Origin: Owenia fusiformis
Lineage: Eukaryota; Annelida; Polychaeta; Sabellida; Oweniidae
Length of the DNA: 64,000 nucleotides
Direction: 5' to 3'
Assembly: GCA_903813345.2 (NCBI GenBank)
Contig: CAIIXF020000007.1
Location: forward strand, 37,782,759-37,846,758
Shown here: positions 48,124 through 59,948 of the stretch, piece after piece
Layout: each line of letters opens with the position of its first letter
How positions within the stretch are numbered: position 1 is the stretch's first letter
Translations under genes and position numbers: made by a program
Notes under the pieces: generated by a model
What the model was told of the DNA's origin: nothing
Database searches by the model: none
The model's input: only the letters and a program-made list of their open reading frames with translations

Positions 48124-51100
48124 GTATATAAACCTGAATTCATTTGAGTCTTGGACTCAGGGCCAGGGCTGTGAAATTCCAGCTTGAATAACGGCTTCCA
48201 ATCCTCCTTGGTATCAGGATCTTCCCCTAGCTATCCCTACATGGTTATAATATGCAATTAAGTTAACATTGAAACAATTGATTTAATTTTAGTATGGCAT
48301 TAGCGGTCCTTTCTGGTACGGAGCGGGTGCCACCATTCAGATTATACTCTTTGCCATTCTATCCATCCAACTGAAGACAAAGGCACCAGGGGCGAAAACA
48401 TTTTTGCAGGTACATCTTTACGCCAGTTTGGGTCATGTATAGGTGAGAAGTCGATTTTCTATCACCATTTCCAAACGATTCTTTTATTTTTAACATAAGA
48501 AATCCTCACTTTAGCAATTCCATGACTAATTATTTCTGACTTACACTGTACCTAAACTTCAGTCATACAACAGTCGTTGAGGAATGAGTTATAAAAGGTT
48601 CTCTCTTGCTCATGCATTCTACATTGTCGTTCAAACAATACAATATAAAGTCTTACAACTATTCCACTTGAATCCCAGATGATGGTGGGCGATATCATCA
48701 AATATAAAATCCACGGTGTGTTTTTTTGTTGTAGGTTATTCAAGCAAGATTTGGTAAACCAGCCCATATTGTATTTTGTGTGTTTGCTGGATTTACCAAC
48801 ATTGTCGTGTCGATGTCCTTGCTGTTAGCAGGCACTGCAGTCATCACCAGTCTCGTTCAAGACCTCTCATTGGAAATCGCCTGCATCATCTTGGCAGCTG
48901 TCATTGGCTCCTACCCTCTTATTGGCGGATTGGGAGCTACATTCTATGTTTCCTATTTCAATACAAGCTTGATATTCGTTATGTTAATCATCCTTGTGGT
49001 TGAAATCTTCTATAACCCGACACAACGTGAGACCAATCCATTAGGCAGCGCTGAAAGTGTATACAAGTATTTGAATGCTACAGTTGGACCGGAGGGAAAC
49101 AGCGAACAAAGTTACCTAACGTTCCTTTCTTCGGGTGGACTCATGTTTGGTGTCATTAACATTATCGGTAATTTTGGCACTGTGTTCTGCGACCAGAGCT
49201 ACTGGCAAAGCAGTGTAGCCGCAAAACCTGTACATGGTGTCTGGGGATTCATAGCAGGGGGTCTCACGTGGTTTGCCATCCCATTCACCTTATCAACAAC
49301 CATGGGACTGTCGTACCTCGCCTTGGGAGAACGGAATGGAGTATCACTGCTGTCTGCAGACGATGTCGACAAAGGTTCGGTAAATTAAATGTCGGAAAAT
49401 TATCTTCATTATGTTATCCAATGCGAAGTTTCTAGTCATTAGGAAAATTAAAATTAGGAAAATGACAAAATTTGACCATTCGGAATATTAACTACATGAA
49501 TTAAGTACCACTTATACAGTATGTGAGTATACTCTAATTCTTTTCCAGTTTCCAAATTTATGCAGGGAGTGTATTATTTTGACGATGCCTACCTAAAAGT
49601 TCGAGTTGTCATTGAAAATCTAGATGAAATGTGCATTGAAATCAATATTTCAAATGAAGGGACGTTTTACAACAAACACAATCTAGCTAATAAATAAGCT
49701 AAGAGGAGTTAAACTTGCAATGTTGTTCACAACTTTAACATGAACGGAAAATATTTAACCCCCCTATCACACCAAACTAGTTCTTACCCGTTCTTGCCAG
49801 TCCTACGATCCGAAAACGTCGTAAAACGGGCTCAATCTAACTGAGGTCGGGAAATATGTCTAAAATAATTAGCTACTTCGTTAATAAACAGTCTTCAAAA
49901 CGTCCATCTCATTCGCAGTTCGTTCAGGTCGCACCACGTCGGTATGCAACGTCGTATTACACGTCCTTTAGTCTAGAAGGTCATCATGACCTGATTACAG
50001 ACCGGTATGGTCGCCATCGAATTTTGAATCATTTCAAAATTCTAAAATCACCTTCCCGTCTGAGAACGTTCGTGAAGTTCGTAAATAGTCCTTAGAAAGT
50101 TGCAGCTACGTTCATTCCGTTCGCACACAGTTTAAAATCAGTTTTGAAGAACGCAGTGGCAACTTGTTTGGTGTGATAGCTATATTTTTGCTAACTCGTT
50201 CATAAGCAGTCTTTAATACGTTCTTAATCAGTTTAAACCCGTTTGCAATTAGTTCTACCTCGTTCTCATTACGTCCTCTGACAGTTTAACTCGTTGTGAT
50301 AACGTCCCTAGTAGGATTGAAGTACGACGGTTCCGTTCGTTCGACGTTTTTACATCGAGTTGAACTATCTGAGGACGTATTGAGAACGAGGTAGAACTAA
50401 TTACAAACGGGTTAAAAGTGATTAAGAACGTATTTATCAACGAGTTAGCAAAAATATAGCTATCACACCAAGCAAGTTGCCACTGCGTTCTTCAAAACTG
50501 GTTTTAAACTCTGTGTGAACGGAATGAACGTAGCTACAACGCTCTGCGGTCTGTTTACGAACTTCATGGACTTTCCCAGACGGGGAATGTGATTTAGAAT
50601 TTTGAATCGATTTAAAATCCGATGGCGACCGTACCGTTCTGTAATCAGGTCATGATGACCTTCTAGGCTATGGGACGCGTTATGCTTTCGTTGAACACCG
50701 ACGTGGTGCGACCTGAACGAACTGCGAATGAGATGGACGTATTGAAGACTGTTTATGAACGAAGTAGCTAATTATTTTAGACATATTTCCCGACCACAGC
50801 CAGATTTAGCCCGTTTTACGAAGTTTTCATAGGACTGGCAAGAACGGATAAGAACTAGTTTTTTGGTGTGATAGGGGGGTAAGCGATGCATTTGTATGGG
50901 CGATTGGTCATACGTATAGGATGGCGTTTCTATTTTTATGCAAGCTTAAACTCCCTTTTAAGTATGCCATATGCCGCAGGTGTATCTATCATACACCACA
51001 AGTAAATATGCCATAATCGTTGCGGAATATGATATGATATATATTTGTATCCTGTTTACTGCGTAACACCTAGAGCTACATGTTTCAATTTTTAGGATTA

Positions 51101-54100
51101 GTTCCTCCAGTTGTCGCCCAAGTGGTGTTGGGGAAAACTGGAGAATATGTGATGCTCCTACTTATTTTAATGGCCGTCATGTCTACAGGATCTGCGGAGG
51201 TCATCGCCGTTGCTTCTGTCATCGTATACGACATATACCAGACATACGTTAATCCATTCAGGTAAACGAGATTTATCAAATATACATGGCTCCATTCAGG
51301 TATACGGCAAATATTAAATATGCGTCGATCCATTCAGGCATTCGACATAGATCAAATATACGTCACTCATTGTTTATGAATAAAAGTTATTCACTTTTAA
51401 TATTTACACAATTTTTACATAATATACAATGATTCTAACAGGTTTACAGAACTTATTTGTTATAGATTTTAAAATTTCTTAGTTTCCAAATTTCAAACTT
51501 GTGTTTAAACACTAGTCGGTTTCTACATGTATAGCATTTGTTCTCAAAATCTCCTTCGTTGTACGTTATAAAATGAAAGTTCTTGTTCAGAAAACGTTAA
51601 ACTTTGAGTATTTACATATTTTTGCATTCGTGCAATTGACAAATAAGTGTTTATGTCTACTTCAATTATTGCATATCTTTCAAATTCCATTTGACTTGTG
51701 AATTTTTTTGAATTTTTTCTGTCCATATGGCTCCATTAAAACATCAAAATATAAATTCTTGAACATTATTTCTAAAGTCACATTAGAACAAAACCTTATA
51801 AAATCAGACAAATCGATTTGGATTCTTGGATTCTATTATACTGTTTTTTCAAACCATTTTCTTATTGATTGCACATTGTCCCGTCATTCAGGTATACGAC
51901 AAATATCTAACATACGTCACTTCATTTAGGTATACGACAAATATCGGACATACGTCACTTCATTCAGGTATACAACAAATATCAAAGATACATTGCTTCA
52001 TTCAGGTATACGACAAATATCAAACATACGTCACTTCATTCAGGTATACAACACATATCAAAGATACATCGCTTCATTCAGGTATACGACAAATATCAAA
52101 CATACGTCACTTCATTCAGGTATACAACAAATATAAAATATACGTCACTTCATTCAGGTATAGGACAAATATCAAATATATTACGTCACTCCATCCAGGT
52201 ATATGACAAACATAAAACATACTTCACTTCATTCAGGTATACGACAAATATCAAACATATATCAATCCACACAGGTATACGACATATCAAGAAATATACG
52301 TCGACCCATTTAGGTATGGGGTATACTTTATACCAAACATATGTCATTTCATCCCGACATACAACATATATCAAATATACGTCACTTCATTCAGGTATAC
52401 GACAAACATCAAACATACGTCAATCCATTCAGGTATACGACATATCAAGAAATATACGTCGCCATGTTTTGCACAAAACCCTATGTAAAGGAAGAAGTTT
52501 CAATTATATTACAGCAGTTTTCTCATATTTTATTATTACGCGTTTATGCATTTCATATGTTAGACTAGAATATAGGTATGTATAAAATAAAATGAAATCT
52601 TACATTTTGACGAAATAAACCTTGTTTAATCAACTTTGGGGGGTTTTGGGACCTCAATAGTTTTTTTTCTTTTGTACTTTGGGGGTTCCTTTATTGATAC
52701 TGAGATTTGCCAAGATGAAATAGGTGTCAAAGGGAGTTTTTGGGTAGAAAATGCGTTTATTGCAAAAAAATTAAATTGATAGAAAAATACTTTTGAAGAT
52801 TTATTATATAAAAACAGTCTAGTTGACTCTCAAAAGTCAAAATATACCATGTTTAATCAATTGGGGTGATTTGGGGAGCTTAGTAACTTTTTCTTTGTGA
52901 TTTGCATGCAATTTCGACTAAAACGAGTGTGTTCAAAACATGATGACACCATTAACATATTTTGACGAGCAGCTTAATCATGGTATATAATTGAAGGGTA
53001 AATGGTCCCTTTGTTGATACTGAAATTTGCCAAGATGAAAAAGGTGTCGAAGTAAATTTTTGGGTAAAAAATGTGTTTTTTCACAAAAATATTTTATGTT
53101 AAAAAGAAAATTCTTAGAAAAATCATTATATGAAATATAGTCTAGTTGACTCAAAAAGTCGAAATAGACAATGTTTAATCAAGGGTTCCTTTATTGATAC
53201 TGAGATTTACCAAGATGAAATAGGCGTCAAAATGTGTTTAAGGTGAAATGCGTTTTTACAAGAGAAATTCAAAAATTGAAATTTATTTTTTGAAATTAAA
53301 TTTTAACAAATATAGTCCGATTGATTTTAAAAGAAGTGAGAACAACTATTTGTTATCAATTTTGATAAGATTTTCGAAGCTGTTTGAGGTATTGTCTTGT
53401 GGTTTGTATCTTGCGAATTCAAAGGCACTTGAATTAACAAGGAGTTAAGGGGATTGCGGTCGGTGCGATCTCAACCCCACCCCAAAAATACAACCAAAAA
53501 AAGCTGAGAGGTTAAGAATGCTTTTTGAAGTTTCTAGCTCAATTTTGAAGGAGGTTGCACCAATTTTTAAAATACTACAATTACACAATTATCTTTAAGA
53601 TACACAATTATCTTTAAAATACTTCTCTCAGTCAAATTATCACTAACACTGAAAGCATCACCATTAACAATGTTAATTGTTGATTCAAATAGTATTTAAT
53701 GTTAACAATTAGCAAAGATTTGAACTGCATCGATCTGTTATCATATTTGCACCCAGCAGCACATTTGATCCTAGACACTGGGCTCATTGGCACTGACCAA
53801 TAAGCTTTGCATTCCATTTTGCAGTATATGTCTGGTATGAATGTAGATTTGTAAGATTAATACAAGTACATTTGACATATATTTTAATCTGATTTTCACC
53901 TTCATCTTCTATGTCATAATTATTCTCATTTATTTATTGACTGTAAGTTCATTGGTACCATCAATTTTAAATACCAAGCATGTTACGAAAACTCTTTGTT
54001 ACCCCCCCCCCCCCCTTTCACACCAAACTAGTTCTCAACCGTTCTTGCCAGTCCTACGAAAACGTCGTAAAATGGCCTCAATCTGGCTGTGGTCGGGAAA

Positions 54101-57100
54101 TAAGATAATTAGCTACTTCGTTCATAAACAGTCTTCAATACGCCCATCTCATTCGCAATTCGTTCAGGTCGCACCACGTCGGTGTGCAACGTCGTTTAAC
54201 GCGTACCTTAGTCTAGAAGGTCATCATGACCTGATTACAGAACGGTATGGTCGCCATCGAATTTTGAATCGATTCAAAATTCTAAATCACATTCCCCGTC
54301 CGGGAAAGTCCATGACGTTCGTACACAGACCGGAGAACGTTGTAGCTACGTTCATTCCGTTCGCACACAGTTTAACACCAGTTTTGAAGAACGCAGTAAC
54401 AACTTGCTTGGTGTGATAGCTATATATTTGATTACTCGTTGATAAATACGTTCTAAATCAGTTTTAACCCGTTTGCAATTAGTTTTACCTCGTTCTCAAA
54501 ACGTCCTCAGACAGTTCAACTCGTTGTAAAAACGTCCCTAGTGGGATTAAAGTACGACGGTTCCGTTCGTAGTACGTCCAGCTCGTCGTTAGTAGGTTGT
54601 CACTCGTTCTAATTGTAGAACGTGACGACCAAGAGAACATTTTGAGCATGTTCTAAGTTCTAGAGGACCTACCCGTTCGAGTACGTTCGATGAAGTATGT
54701 AGATAGACCCCTAACGGTTCTAAGTAGGTCCAGTCCGTTCGTACACAGTTGAAGCCCGTTTTCGAGAACGTAGTGAGAACTAGTTTGGTGTGATAGTAGG
54801 GTCACAGTCTTAGCAAAAAAGTCAAGATCAAGACCAAGTATCCTCTTAGCTTGGTACATCAAAATATCCCTTCTTAATTGCACTGTTGTGTGTCTAGCTC
54901 AGGCTATGTATGAGAATATGTTTACTCAAGTAGAGTGGGGAGGGGTCACAGAGGCTTGAAGCTAGACTACCTTATTTAACACATAATACAACATGACTTG
55001 ATTATGGGTTACTTACAGTATAGTAAAATAACCATTTGGTATATCAAATAAGCATGTACTTTTATGTGATAAAAGACTTATAAATACAGTAGCTCCCTTA
55101 TGAGAGAATCTGAGGAGCAGACAATGCAACAATGCTGTAGTGTGATTCTGATTATTGGTTTACTAGTTCAGTAAAATCAACCAAAGCAGATTGAGTACTG
55201 TAATCTATGGATTTTTCAAAACACTGGCACCATGTCCAGCATGAAACAATTGACACATTGACCATAGCTGTTTTGGCATTTATGTGGTGATCAACACTGG
55301 TTGTATTGATTGAACTAGTTAAGAAATGAGGAATGCTATACTAATTAATCGTCTAATTAGTGCCTTTCGACACCTCGTTCACTTTGGCAAATTTCACAAA
55401 TCGTTTGTAAGATATAAAGGTGAAATTTATCCCATTTGGAATAATGTTTTTAATGAATCTGAATGCCATATATTTATCACGTAATTGTTTGTCCATTTAT
55501 CTTCTGGATAGTTTCCAGGTTTTCTAATCCTTTTGCGGGTAGTGTAATTGGCATCCTTTCAATTTATATGAATGCATGGTTGACCCCAGTTTCACCAGTG
55601 TACTTTATTAAGACATTCAGTTCAGTATGTAAGACAGTCCACAACACGTGGAAATTTCAACACCCTTTTTAAAACCCCTCCCACCCAATGTTATCATTAA
55701 TTAATATATATTTAAATAACATTATACATTTAAATAAGTGAAAACAAGAGATATTGTTTTTTATATGTGTCTTTGTATGTGTTTTTATTTCATTCGTTCT
55801 AATGTATCATATGCTATTTAAGTTCAGTATGTATTATATGTTATTTTATAATCAGGCCGTGTTCATTTATGCTAAATGCTCATATTTAATGTTTTCATAG
55901 TAAATGAATAAATAAAAGCCTACTTTTAGCCCAAACATCAGTTTTCTCTGTGTTATATTATAATGAAGAGTGTACATTAAATTATTTTGATACAGGTCTC
56001 TAGGGTGCATGCCAAAGTGTAATAAGAACTCTCTCTGTCTCGAAGCTTTTATTTTGAAAATATTCTAGACTATGTTTACTATTAAAGTGTGCGCCAAAAT
56101 TTAAAACTGCGCAGGCGCAGCGCTCTCGCTAACCTATATAAAGAGATTACAGGGTACAGGCTTCAGAGGTAAGCCAGGAAGGAGTACAACTATCTTCCCG
56201 TGTTGATTTCCCGTATAATCGTAACCAGGCAAGTTTCACCATTGGAATTGAAAATGACTATTAGATATACTTTGTAGATGTTTATATATGAAGGTATTAA
56301 GTGTATGCATCAATCAAATTGCTCATTTTGAACATATAAAAAGTATTTGTGTTTTGTTTCCCAGGGAATTGTATTCCCATGTTGTACACACATAAATAGT
56401 GTACATTATGTTCTACTTGAATAGCCTGGCTTATATAATATTGAAGGGCATGCTGATTGTACACACGAGTACATGGTGGAAGGCCTAATATTGATATTGC
56501 TTGCATACCTAAAGTAAAAATAAACTCTTCTAATCCCCTAATGTAAACACGGCGGTATACGTAGCCCGATTTATCGGGGCTTTAAACGAAAATGGCAATT
56601 TGCAATTGTTGATCGCAACCAGGCAATAAACTCAAACATCAGACCACCGTTCTATTCAACAAGGTCGTTCTATCCTTTTAGTTTGTATGCCCATTGTGTC
56701 GTATGTTTTTTTTTAAATTTGATATTTATGAACTATAACAATGAAAAAAGTATGTATTAGTGGTGGCATAAAAATAACAATGTCTGATAGGAATTGTGTC
56801 GTAAGTAAGTATAAAGGCGTTCATAAAGTTCTTGCAAAAGTGCTCTAAAATGTTTGAATCTGTCAATCTGGCTGATATTTTCACGCAGTACACCGACACT
56901 TCCGGCGATTATTTAAAAAAATACAAAAAGGAGACCCAGTTTAAGGGATTTTTTCATTCAAATTGGACCCATATCTAGGTTTTTTCTTCGAAACGGGACA
57001 CACATCTAGGGATTTTTCGGGGAAAAGGTGACCCACTTTAGCGGCCCCACCCTCGGGCTTATATCATGTGACCAGCCTTCTTAAAGAGCGAGTTGCCCAA

Positions 57101-58460
57101 ACATGCCAAAACCTGAGTAAAAACCTCAACCTATAATCTATCATCTTTATGACTCATCTACATGAAATGATTCATAGTCAGTAGTAGATTAACAACCGTA
57201 ACCCCCCTATCACACCAAACTAGTTCTTACCCGTTCTTGCCAGTCCAACGAAAAAGTCGTAAAACGGGCTCAATCTGGCTGTGGTCGGGAAATATGTCTG
57301 AAATAATTAGCTTCTTCGTTCTTAAACAGTCTTCAATACGTCCATCTCGTTCGCAGTTCGTTCAGGTCGCACCACGTCGGTGTGCAACGTCGTAGAACGC
57401 GTCCCTTAGTCAAGAAGGTGAACATGACCTGATTACAGAACGGTATGGTCGCCATCGAATTGAATCGATTCAAAATTCAAAATTCACCTTCCCGTCTGAG
57501 AACGTTATAAAGTTCGTAAATAGACCTTAGAAAGTTGCAGCTACGTTCGATCCGTTCGCACACAGTTTCAAACCAGTTTTGAAGAACGCAGTGGCAACTT
57601 GTTTGATGTGATAGCTATATTTTTGCTAACTCGTTCATAAGCAGTGTTAAATACGTTCTTAATCAGTTTAAACACGTTTGCAATTAGTTATACCTCGTTC
57701 TCAACACGTCCTCAGACAGTTCAACTCGTTGTTAAAACGTCCCTAGTAGGATTGAAGTACGACAGTTTCGTTCGTAGTACGTCCAGCTCGTCGTTAGTAC
57801 GTTGTCACTCGTTCTAATTGTAGAACGTGACGACTACGAGAACATTTTGAGCATTGTCTTAGTTCTAGAGGACCTACCCGTTCGAGTACGTTCGATGAAG
57901 TTTGTAAATAGATCCCAAACGGTTAACGGTTCTTAGTAGGTCCAGTCCGTTCGTACACAGTTGAAGCCCGTTTTCGAGAACGTAGTGAGAACTAGTTTGG
58001 TGTGATAGTAGGGTAACAAAGAATTTATATTTTAGGAAAGACCACGTTGATGGCAGTTGTGTATTTTGTGGTGAACGAATTATACATGATGAGCAAGCAG
58101 CCGCAAATGCATCCCCGGGGGAAGATCCTGTATGTCGATGCAAGCCAATTGACGAGTGTGTGGAATGCCTTGATTGTCGAGCCATGCGTAAGAAGAAATC
58201 TCCCTTTGGTGTACCCTACCCTTACACTTGTAAAACACACGGCCTATTCCAACAGTACCAGGATAACTTGAAAAACTACAAAAATTGGTGTATACTCTGG
58301 GTTACTCTGTTTACCATCCCGTTGGTGTTGTTCGCCAATGCTGCTGGGCTAAACTTGGGTTGGATGTACTTGTTCACGGGAGTCCTTATAGGAAGTTCCG
58401 TCATTCCTATAAGTTTAAGTGTTTTGTGGGACAGAGTTACAGCCCAAGGAATGATTTCAG
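47874..58460 (+). CDS. DUR3: DUR3-type urea symporter (sodium:solute symporter family), five exons, both ends missing
   Basis: Exons 47874-48123, 48293-48409, 48735-49374, 51096-51261 and 58036-58460 join in matching phase into about 532 residues without a stop. Diagnostic blocks: GLTATTIVSQWTWSATLLQS, YGISGPFWYGAGATIQ, IGSYPLIGGLGATFYVSYF, GNFGTVFCDQSYWQS, GLVPPVVAQ, MSTGSAEVIAVASVIVYDIY and GWMYLFTGVLIGSSVIPI. These are conserved in DUR3 transporters, which import urea with a proton or sodium at the plasma membrane. About twelve hydrophobic segments are visible. A hydrophilic cysteine-rich loop sits at the start of the last exon found. The family is ~650-700 residues, so the C-terminal helices lie past 64000 or in unseen exons. 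Confidence 0.93.
48293..48409 (+). CDS. DUR3: DUR3 exon B
   Basis: 39 codons, acceptor TTTAATTTTAG, donor CAG|GTACAT. Encodes YGISGPFWYGAGATIQIILF and KTKAPGAKTFLQ. Confidence 0.92.
48735..49374 (+). CDS. DUR3: DUR3 exon C
   Basis: Acceptor TTGTTGTAG, phase-0 entry. The donor is AAAG|GTTCGG, chosen because only this gives the Gly of KGLVPP on joining exon D. Contains several helices and the GNFGTVFCDQSYWQ motif. Confidence 0.92.
49759..50879. mobile_element. MITE family H copy a: double-left-end palindrome, 1121 bp
   Basis: Both ends are the C-rich type: CCCCCCTATCACACCAAACT at the left and its complement at the right, flanked by TAA (49756-49758, 50880-50882). The right half is the left half inverted, about 540 bases each, with the hinge near 50310. 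The other four family members have one C-rich and one CCCTACTATC end. TAA/TTA target duplications suggest PIF/Harbinger. Confidence 0.9.
50950..51068 (-). repeat. Partial copy of the GTTACGCGGTAAAC element beside the exon D acceptor
   Basis: Reverse complement begins GTGTTACGCAGTAAACAGGA and continues ATTCCGCAACGATTATGGCA. Its terminus is about 27 bases before the exon D acceptor AG. Confidence 0.8.
51096..51261 (+). CDS. DUR3: DUR3 exon D
   Basis: Acceptor CAATTTTTAG, phase-1 entry, donor TTCAG|GTAAAC, phase-2 exit. Encodes GLVPPVVAQVVLGKTGEY and ends VYDIYQTYVNPF. Its last 38 bases are the founder of the downstream minisatellite. Confidence 0.93.
51224..51371 (+). repeat. 38-bp unit: exon end plus three decayed downstream copies
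   Basis: Unit 1 is coding (51224-51261). Units at 51262-51299, 51300-51337 and 51338-51371 follow without a gap, each starting GTAWACG-like sequence and, except the last, ending CCATTCAG. Confidence 0.88.
51892..52461 (+). repeat. 38-bp minisatellite derived from exon D
   Basis: About fifteen units of the form GTATACGACAAATATCAAAC followed by ATACGTCACTTCATTCAG. They read VYDKYQTYVTSFR in one frame, mirroring the exon peptide VYDIYQTYVNPFR. Period stays 38 except for a few slips near 52180-52300. Confidence 0.93.
52620..53240. repeat. Three diverged copies of a ~150-320-bp repeat
   Basis: TTCCTTTATTGATACTGAGA, TTTGCCAAGATGAAATAGG and GTCTAGTTGACTC recur at about 52690, 53008 and 53186. Intronic to DUR3; no coding content. 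Confidence 0.75.
53250..53998. other. DUR3 intron, no feature seen
   Basis: No exon or repeat boundary supported. Confidence 0.5.
54002..54801 (+). mobile_element. MITE family H copy b
   Basis: C-rich left end expanded to 14 C, then TTTCACACCAAACTAG; right end CTAGTTTGGTGTGATAGTAG. Flanks are TTA (left) and TCA (right), one apparent substitution. About 800 bases, interior rich in ACGTTC/GAACGT words. Confidence 0.85.
54805..57198. other. DUR3 intron, no host exon seen
   Basis: Mostly featureless. A sequence near 55780-55920 ends in AATGAATAAATAAAAGC and may be a retroelement tail. 56900-57060 holds degenerate GGGAC-CC-CATCTAGG repeats. Confidence 0.45.
56105..56175 (+). promoter_or_regulatory. 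Possible TATA promoter or solo-LTR promoter in the DUR3 intron
   Basis: GC-rich CTGCGCAGGCGCAGCGCTC is followed by CTATATAAAG at about 56134 and a donor-like CAGAGGTAAGCC at 56164. It looks like a core promoter with a short first exon, but no downstream gene was found and LTR boundaries were not identified. Confidence 0.3.
57202..58013 (+). mobile_element. MITE family H copy c, ends 22 bases before a DUR3 acceptor
   Basis: CCCCCCTATCACACC left end, GGTGTGATAGTAGGG right end, TAA on both sides (57199-57201, 58014-58016). 812 bases. The exon E acceptor AG is at 58034-58035. Confidence 0.92.
58036..58460 (+). CDS. DUR3: DUR3 exon E with cysteine-rich loop
   Basis: Acceptor TTATATTTTAG, donor TCAG|GTAGGT, phase-2 entry, phase-1 exit. 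Starts KDHVDGSCVFCGERIIH, then VCRCKPIDECVECLDC and YTCKTHG: a CxxC, CxC-x5-C-x2-C-x2-C and CxxH series in a hydrophilic loop. Two helices follow, then VLWDRVTAQGMIS. I infer a metal-binding ribbon; it is not shown. Confidence 0.92.
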
Positions 58461-59134
58461 GTAGGTTGTTTTACAAAATGACTAAACTTAAAGCTACGAC
58501 CACATGTAGTCTGGCACGTAGTTGTTCTGCATCTGATCGTGTCCTTGTAAATCATTGAACTGGTTGTGAATGAGTTCAATGTTCTGAATAGGTTGAAAGT
58601 TTTAGTTCATGAACAGTCTAAGATTGACAAACCGACTAATTACAAACCTACTGTGAGGCTGTATTAACGTCGAGAAATGTAATACAATGTCATGAATATA
58701 TGCGTTTCGTTTTGAGAGTATTTAAACGCAATAACAATTGGCTATAATTGAGATGTAACTCGGTCGAGGTAGGTCTTAATGTGAAAAGGTGCCATCGGAA
58801 AATTTAGAAATAGACCGAAAGCACCATTCCGTATGAACTAGTCACTTAAATCAGTAAAAATATCATTAAAATCCCCATCCCGTTTGCATATACAGGACGT
58901 CCCGAAAGTATGGGACGCCCCTCCCCCTCTAGCCAGAGATATACCAATGTCAACGTAGTATGTGTCATATCTCATTTCAAAGCTTATCCAAAGTTACATT
59001 GATTTGCCAAGTATCCTGTTTCAACTCACAAAGGGGGAAAACACTATAAAGTTGTAAAACTGAACTTTAATTTTGGCCAAACACTAAATAGTGAAATGCC
59101 TGCATCTTCAAACTGTGTGACTGTGATCAATCTG
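58461..59134. other. DUR3 intron or 3' flank, no exon seen
   Basis: No continuation exon recognised. ACAGGACGTCCCGAAAGTAT at 58893 resembles a mariner-type end without a partner. Confidence 0.45.
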
Positions 59135-59137
59135 TTA

Positions 59138-59945
59138 CCCTACTATCACACCAAACTAGTTTTCACTACGTTCTCGAAAACGGGCTTCAACTGTGTACGA
59201 ACGGACTGGACGTACCTAGAACCGTTTGGGGTCTATTTACAAACTCCATCGAACGTACTCGGACGGGTAGGTCCCCTAGAACTTAGAACATGCTCAAAAT
59301 GTTCTCGTGGTCGATACATTCTACAAATAGAACGAGTGACAACGTACTAACGACGAGCTGGACGTACTACGAACGGAACCGTCGTACTTCAATCCTACTA
59401 GGGACGTTTTAACAACGAGTTGAACTGTCTGAGGACGTTTTGAGAAGGAGGTAGAACTAATTGCAAACGGGTTTAAACTGATTAAGAACGTATTTAAGAC
59501 TGCTTATAAACGAGTTAGCAAAAATATAGCTATCACACCAAACAAGTTGCCACTGCGTTGTTCAAAAATGGTTTTAAACTGTGTGCAAACGGAATGAACG
59601 TAGCTGCAACTTTCTAAGGTCTATTTACGAACTTCATGAACGTTCTCAGACGGGAAGGTGAATTTAGAATTTTGAATCGATTCAAAATTCGATGGCGACC
59701 ATACCGTTCTGTAATCAGGTCATGATGACCTTCTGGACTAAGGGACGCGTTATACGACGTTGCACACCGACCTGGTGCGACCTGAACGAACTGCGAATGT
59801 GATGGACGTATTGAAGACTGTTTATGAACGAAGTAGCTAATTATTTTAGACATATTTCCCGACCACAGCCAGATTGAGCCCGTTTTACGACTTTTTCGTA
59901 GGACTGGCAAGAACGGGGAAGAACTAGTTTGGTGTTATAGGGGGG
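59138..59945 (-). mobile_element. MITE family H copy d (inverted)
   Basis: CCCTACTATCACACC left, GGTGTTATAGGGGGG right, TTA on both sides (59135-59137, 59946-59948). 808 bases, opposite orientation to b and c. Confidence 0.92.
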
Positions 59946-59948
59946 TTA

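Noticed and set aside
51826-52206. 126-codon plus-strand frame with repeated VYDKYQTY peptides
   Set aside because: It is the minisatellite read through; no start context, splice sites or family support.
51892-52461. 38-bp direct repeats resembling a CRISPR array
   Set aside because: There are no spacers; units abut directly, and they derive from the neighbouring exon of an animal gene.
54002-59945. Frames of 70-160 codons inside the MITE H copies
   Set aside because: They repeat with the element in both orientations, are broken differently in each copy and show no protein motif.
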